From contig CAUJGJ010000277.1 of assembly GCA_963170055.1 (NCBI GenBank), positions 16,001-80,000 on the forward strand: a DNA stretch of 64,000 nucleotides, given 5' to 3'. Under the pieces are notes generated by a model that did not search any database, was not told where the DNA came from, and saw nothing but the letters and a program-made list of their open reading frames with translations. The stretch is from Halisarca cf. caerulea. Lineage: Eukaryota; Porifera; Demospongiae; Chondrillida; Halisarcidae. Below are positions 62,693 through 64,000 of the stretch, piece after piece; within the stretch, counting starts at the first letter, position 1; each line of letters opens with the position of its first letter. Made by a program: the position numbers and the translations under genes.

Positions 62693-63057
62693 AATTGCAT
62701 AGTTTTTTAACATGTAGATACTCCATGCATATGAACACTGTTAATTGTGTGAATGTGAACTATGTGGATATTATTGACTGCTATGATCATATCCATGATC
62801 ATAGCAGTCAACGCAGGGGCAATGAGTTTCCATTACACTACGTACGTATATTATGCGTACCACCATAGATAATCTTGTATGTATAGATTATCTATGGTAC
62901 CACTGAGAAACTACAGTATTGTATTTTTCTTTCAAAATCGTGGTGTAGAATTGTCAGCTTATATGTCGAAAAAAATGAAATTACAAAATAATCCACATAG
63001 TTCACATTGACATAATTAACAGTGTTCACATGCATGAAGTATCTACATGTTAAAAAA

Positions 63058-63068
<11 letters not shown>
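62693..63068. mobile_element. MITE-like inverted-repeat element 3 with nested hairpins
   Basis: The terminal inverted repeats are about 80 bp (62693-62775 and 62987-63068). They share TTGCATAGTTTTTTAACATG, GAACACTGTTAATT and GTGAACTATGTGGAT, with a handful of mismatches. Inside are two perfect hairpins: 62774-62790 with 62795-62811 (17-bp arms, TTGACTGCTATGATCAT, loop ATCC), and 62862-62874 with 62886-62898 (13-bp arms, ACCATAGATAATC). The right end overlaps the last codons and stop of the minus-strand gene at 63058. No coding capacity. Confidence 0.85.

Positions 63069-64000
<932 letters not shown>

Overview
The window is eukaryotic, almost certainly animal. Supporting signs are a 104-bp satellite array of about 46 kb, TTAGGG-type telomere-like repeats, a decayed non-LTR retrotransposon, several short inverted-repeat elements, a TTAA-flanked piggyBac-like insertion and GT-AG splice signals. 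No bacterial features (operons, ribosome binding sites, CRISPR, rRNA, tRNA) are visible. The phylum cannot be fixed from the sequence; a marine invertebrate would fit, but that is a guess.

Layout. Positions 1-45990 are one head-to-tail satellite array (about 440 monomers). Its left half (to about 22.57 kb) is a patchwork of diverged subfamilies with local duplications. Its right half is more homogeneous and carries higher-order repeats (2490 bp, then about 2592 bp, then 1248 bp). A 1.74-kb insertion (45991-47728) interrupts one monomer; it starts with a 524-bp palindromic (foldback) element. The satellite resumes in the same orientation and decays until about 52135. From 52136 to 54456 lies a second, degenerate repeat of about 62-65 bp, interrupted by a 21-bp minisatellite and by a piggyBac-like element flanked by TTAA. 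It ends at an unusual telomere-like tract of alternating CCCTAA and CGGTAA that flips to TTAGGG orientation.

The gene-bearing part starts at 54.8 kb. A 919-codon uninterrupted reading frame (54819-57578, +) has an acidic repeat region, a small Cys cluster, a staphylococcal-nuclease-like segment and a C-terminal SET-like domain. Next to it is a non-LTR retrotransposon remnant (57738-61131) in which one segment of the endonuclease-RT linker has been amplified into seven tandem units of 366-371 bp. Three short inverted-repeat elements follow (61.6-63.07 kb). At the right edge, on the minus strand, is the 3' part of a gene whose C-terminus looks like a tyrosine recombinase (Crypton-like). An intron holding a long TG repeat falls between its conserved His and Tyr, and its stop codon lies inside an inverted-repeat element.

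The genes do not form an evident pathway. The window reads as pericentromeric or subtelomeric-like satellite passing into a transposon-rich flank with two transposon-associated or host-captured genes. Nearly all short open frames inside the satellite are by-products of its composition. Copy counts and repeat boundaries were judged by eye and are approximate.
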